From Bacteroidota bacterium (lineage in GTDB: Bacteria; Bacteroidota; Bacteroidia; UKL13-3), in NCBI GenBank assembly GCA_947460565.1, contig CANHJJ010000135.1:1-5809 (forward strand): a stretch of DNA of 5,809 bases, given 5' to 3'. A program made the translations under genes and the position numbers. The notes beneath the pieces are model-generated. The model was given only the letters and a program-made list of their open reading frames with translations, made no database searches and had not been told where the DNA came from. Positions 5,196 to 5,809 of the stretch are shown here, piece by piece. Position 1 is the stretch's first letter; every line of letters starts with the position of its first letter.

Positions 5196-5809
5196 ATGAT
5201 AAATTTTGATTTTATAGAAGCCAACAAAGAGAAGTATAGAAACGAATTTTTGACCGCAAAACCATTTCCAGTTGTAGCTGTTGATGGTCTATGCTATGAG
5301 GATAAAATTACAGCGCTTTACAATAGCATTCCAGAAATAGAAACAGCCAGTGCTGATTATGTTTTTGCTAAAAACAAATTTGAAAAATCTAAGTTTTGGA
5401 CCATGGGAGGCTTGTTTACCGAACTTTATGATGATTTAACTTCAAAACGTTTTGAAGATTGGATTAAGTATGTAACCAACGAAGATGTATTTATTGACCC
5501 TGAGTTTTATGGTGGAGGAATCCATCAAGGAAAAGCAAAAAGTTTCTTAGACATGCATGCTGATTTTAATTACCATCCAATGAAAGAAACTTGGTTCCGA
5601 AATTTGAATCTATTATTATATTTAAATAAAGATTGGAAGAAAGAATATGGTGGAGAATTGCGTTTAGAACATGCTGAAACAGGTGATAAAACAAAAGTAG
5701 ATGTACCATTTAATCGTCTAGCCATTATGCTTTGCCGCGGATATACTTTGCATGGTTATGATCCTATTGATTTTCCAGAAAATACATTCCGAACTTCCAT
5801 TGCTGCCTA
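5196..5809 (+). CDS. 2-oxoglutarate/Fe(II)-dependent oxygenase, prolyl-hydroxylase-like (partial, 3' end missing)
   Basis: The reading frame opens at ATG 5196 and is still open at the window edge, giving 204 complete residues. It belongs to the 2OG-Fe(II) oxygenase superfamily (prolyl 4-hydroxylase-like, 2OG-FeII_Oxy_3 type), which couples decarboxylation of 2-oxoglutarate to hydroxylation of a substrate. The iron ligands are visible as H121 and D123 in DMHADFNYH and H186 in TLHGYD, with R199 in FRTSIAA placed to bind 2-oxoglutarate. Between them, NLNLLLYLNKDWKKEYGGEL (136-155) is the characteristic strand-turn segment. The usual ending just after the R-x-S block means probably only some tens of residues or fewer are missing. 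There is no signal peptide, so it should be cytoplasmic. The N-terminal 100 residues carry no motif I recognise. Relatives occur near glycan or natural-product genes and also as lone genes; the substrate here cannot be inferred. Confidence 0.85.
   Translation, partial: MINFDFIEANKEKYRNEFLTAKPFPVVAVDGLCYEDKITALYNSIPEIETASADYVFAKNKFEKSKFWTMGGLFTELYDDLTSKRFEDWIKYVTNEDVFIDPEFYGGGIHQGKAKSFLDMHADFNYHPMKETWFRNLNLLLYLNKDWKKEYGGELRLEHAETGDKTKVDVPFNRLAIMLCRGYTLHGYDPIDFPENTFRTSIAA

Noticed and set aside
1..5809. A hidden defence system, mobile element, CRISPR array or RNA gene
   Set aside because: Every large stretch is covered by recognised core or single-function genes. I saw no transposase, terminal repeats, repeated spacer pattern or tRNA-like cloverleaf, so I do not claim a new multi-gene system here.

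Overview
The window is AT-rich, gene-dense DNA that looks like an ordinary chromosomal segment of a member of the phylum Bacteroidota, perhaps the Chitinophagales/Sphingobacteriales/Flavobacteriales side. Four things point there. The BamD has the Bacteroidota-style sequence. The RNA polymerase omega subunit is the divergent Rpb6-like form of this phylum. There is a DUF4835 (PorD-like) protein, a family I know only from Bacteroidota. Several exact matches to the phylum's -7 promoter element TAnnTTTG lie upstream of genes, and clear Shine-Dalgarno sequences are missing. I cannot name a genus.

Layout: (1) 1-98 is a leader with a candidate promoter, followed by pdhB (99-1076, +), the E1 beta subunit of pyruvate dehydrogenase, apparently transcribed alone. 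(2) A strong 10-bp hairpin flanked by A and T runs (1089-1128) is a bidirectional terminator between pdhB and a convergent gene. (3) 1136-1663 (-) encodes a small secreted NlpC/P60 cell-wall peptidase that appears to start at TTG. (4) 1664-1785 is a divergent intergenic region with -7-like boxes facing both ways. (5) 1786-5083 (+) is a tight run, probably one operon: bamD (outer-membrane lipoprotein of the BAM machine), rpoZ (omega), coaBC (bifunctional coenzyme A biosynthesis enzyme) and a secreted DUF4835/PorD-like protein. The gaps are 7, 27 and 3 bases. (6) After a 112-base gap, a 2-oxoglutarate/Fe(II) oxygenase gene starts at 5196 and runs off the window end.

Functionally the window is mostly core metabolism and envelope biogenesis: acetyl-CoA supply (PdhB), CoA synthesis (CoaBC), outer-membrane protein insertion (BamD), cell-wall hydrolysis (NlpC/P60) and probably type IX secretion (PorD-like). 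The least explained gene is the terminal oxygenase, whose substrate cannot be read from the sequence. I found no mobile element, CRISPR array, tRNA, rRNA or evidence of a new defence or other multi-gene system. The more interesting points are active-site substitutions in the CoaC half of CoaBC, the TTG start of the peptidase gene, and the very short leader predicted for bamD.
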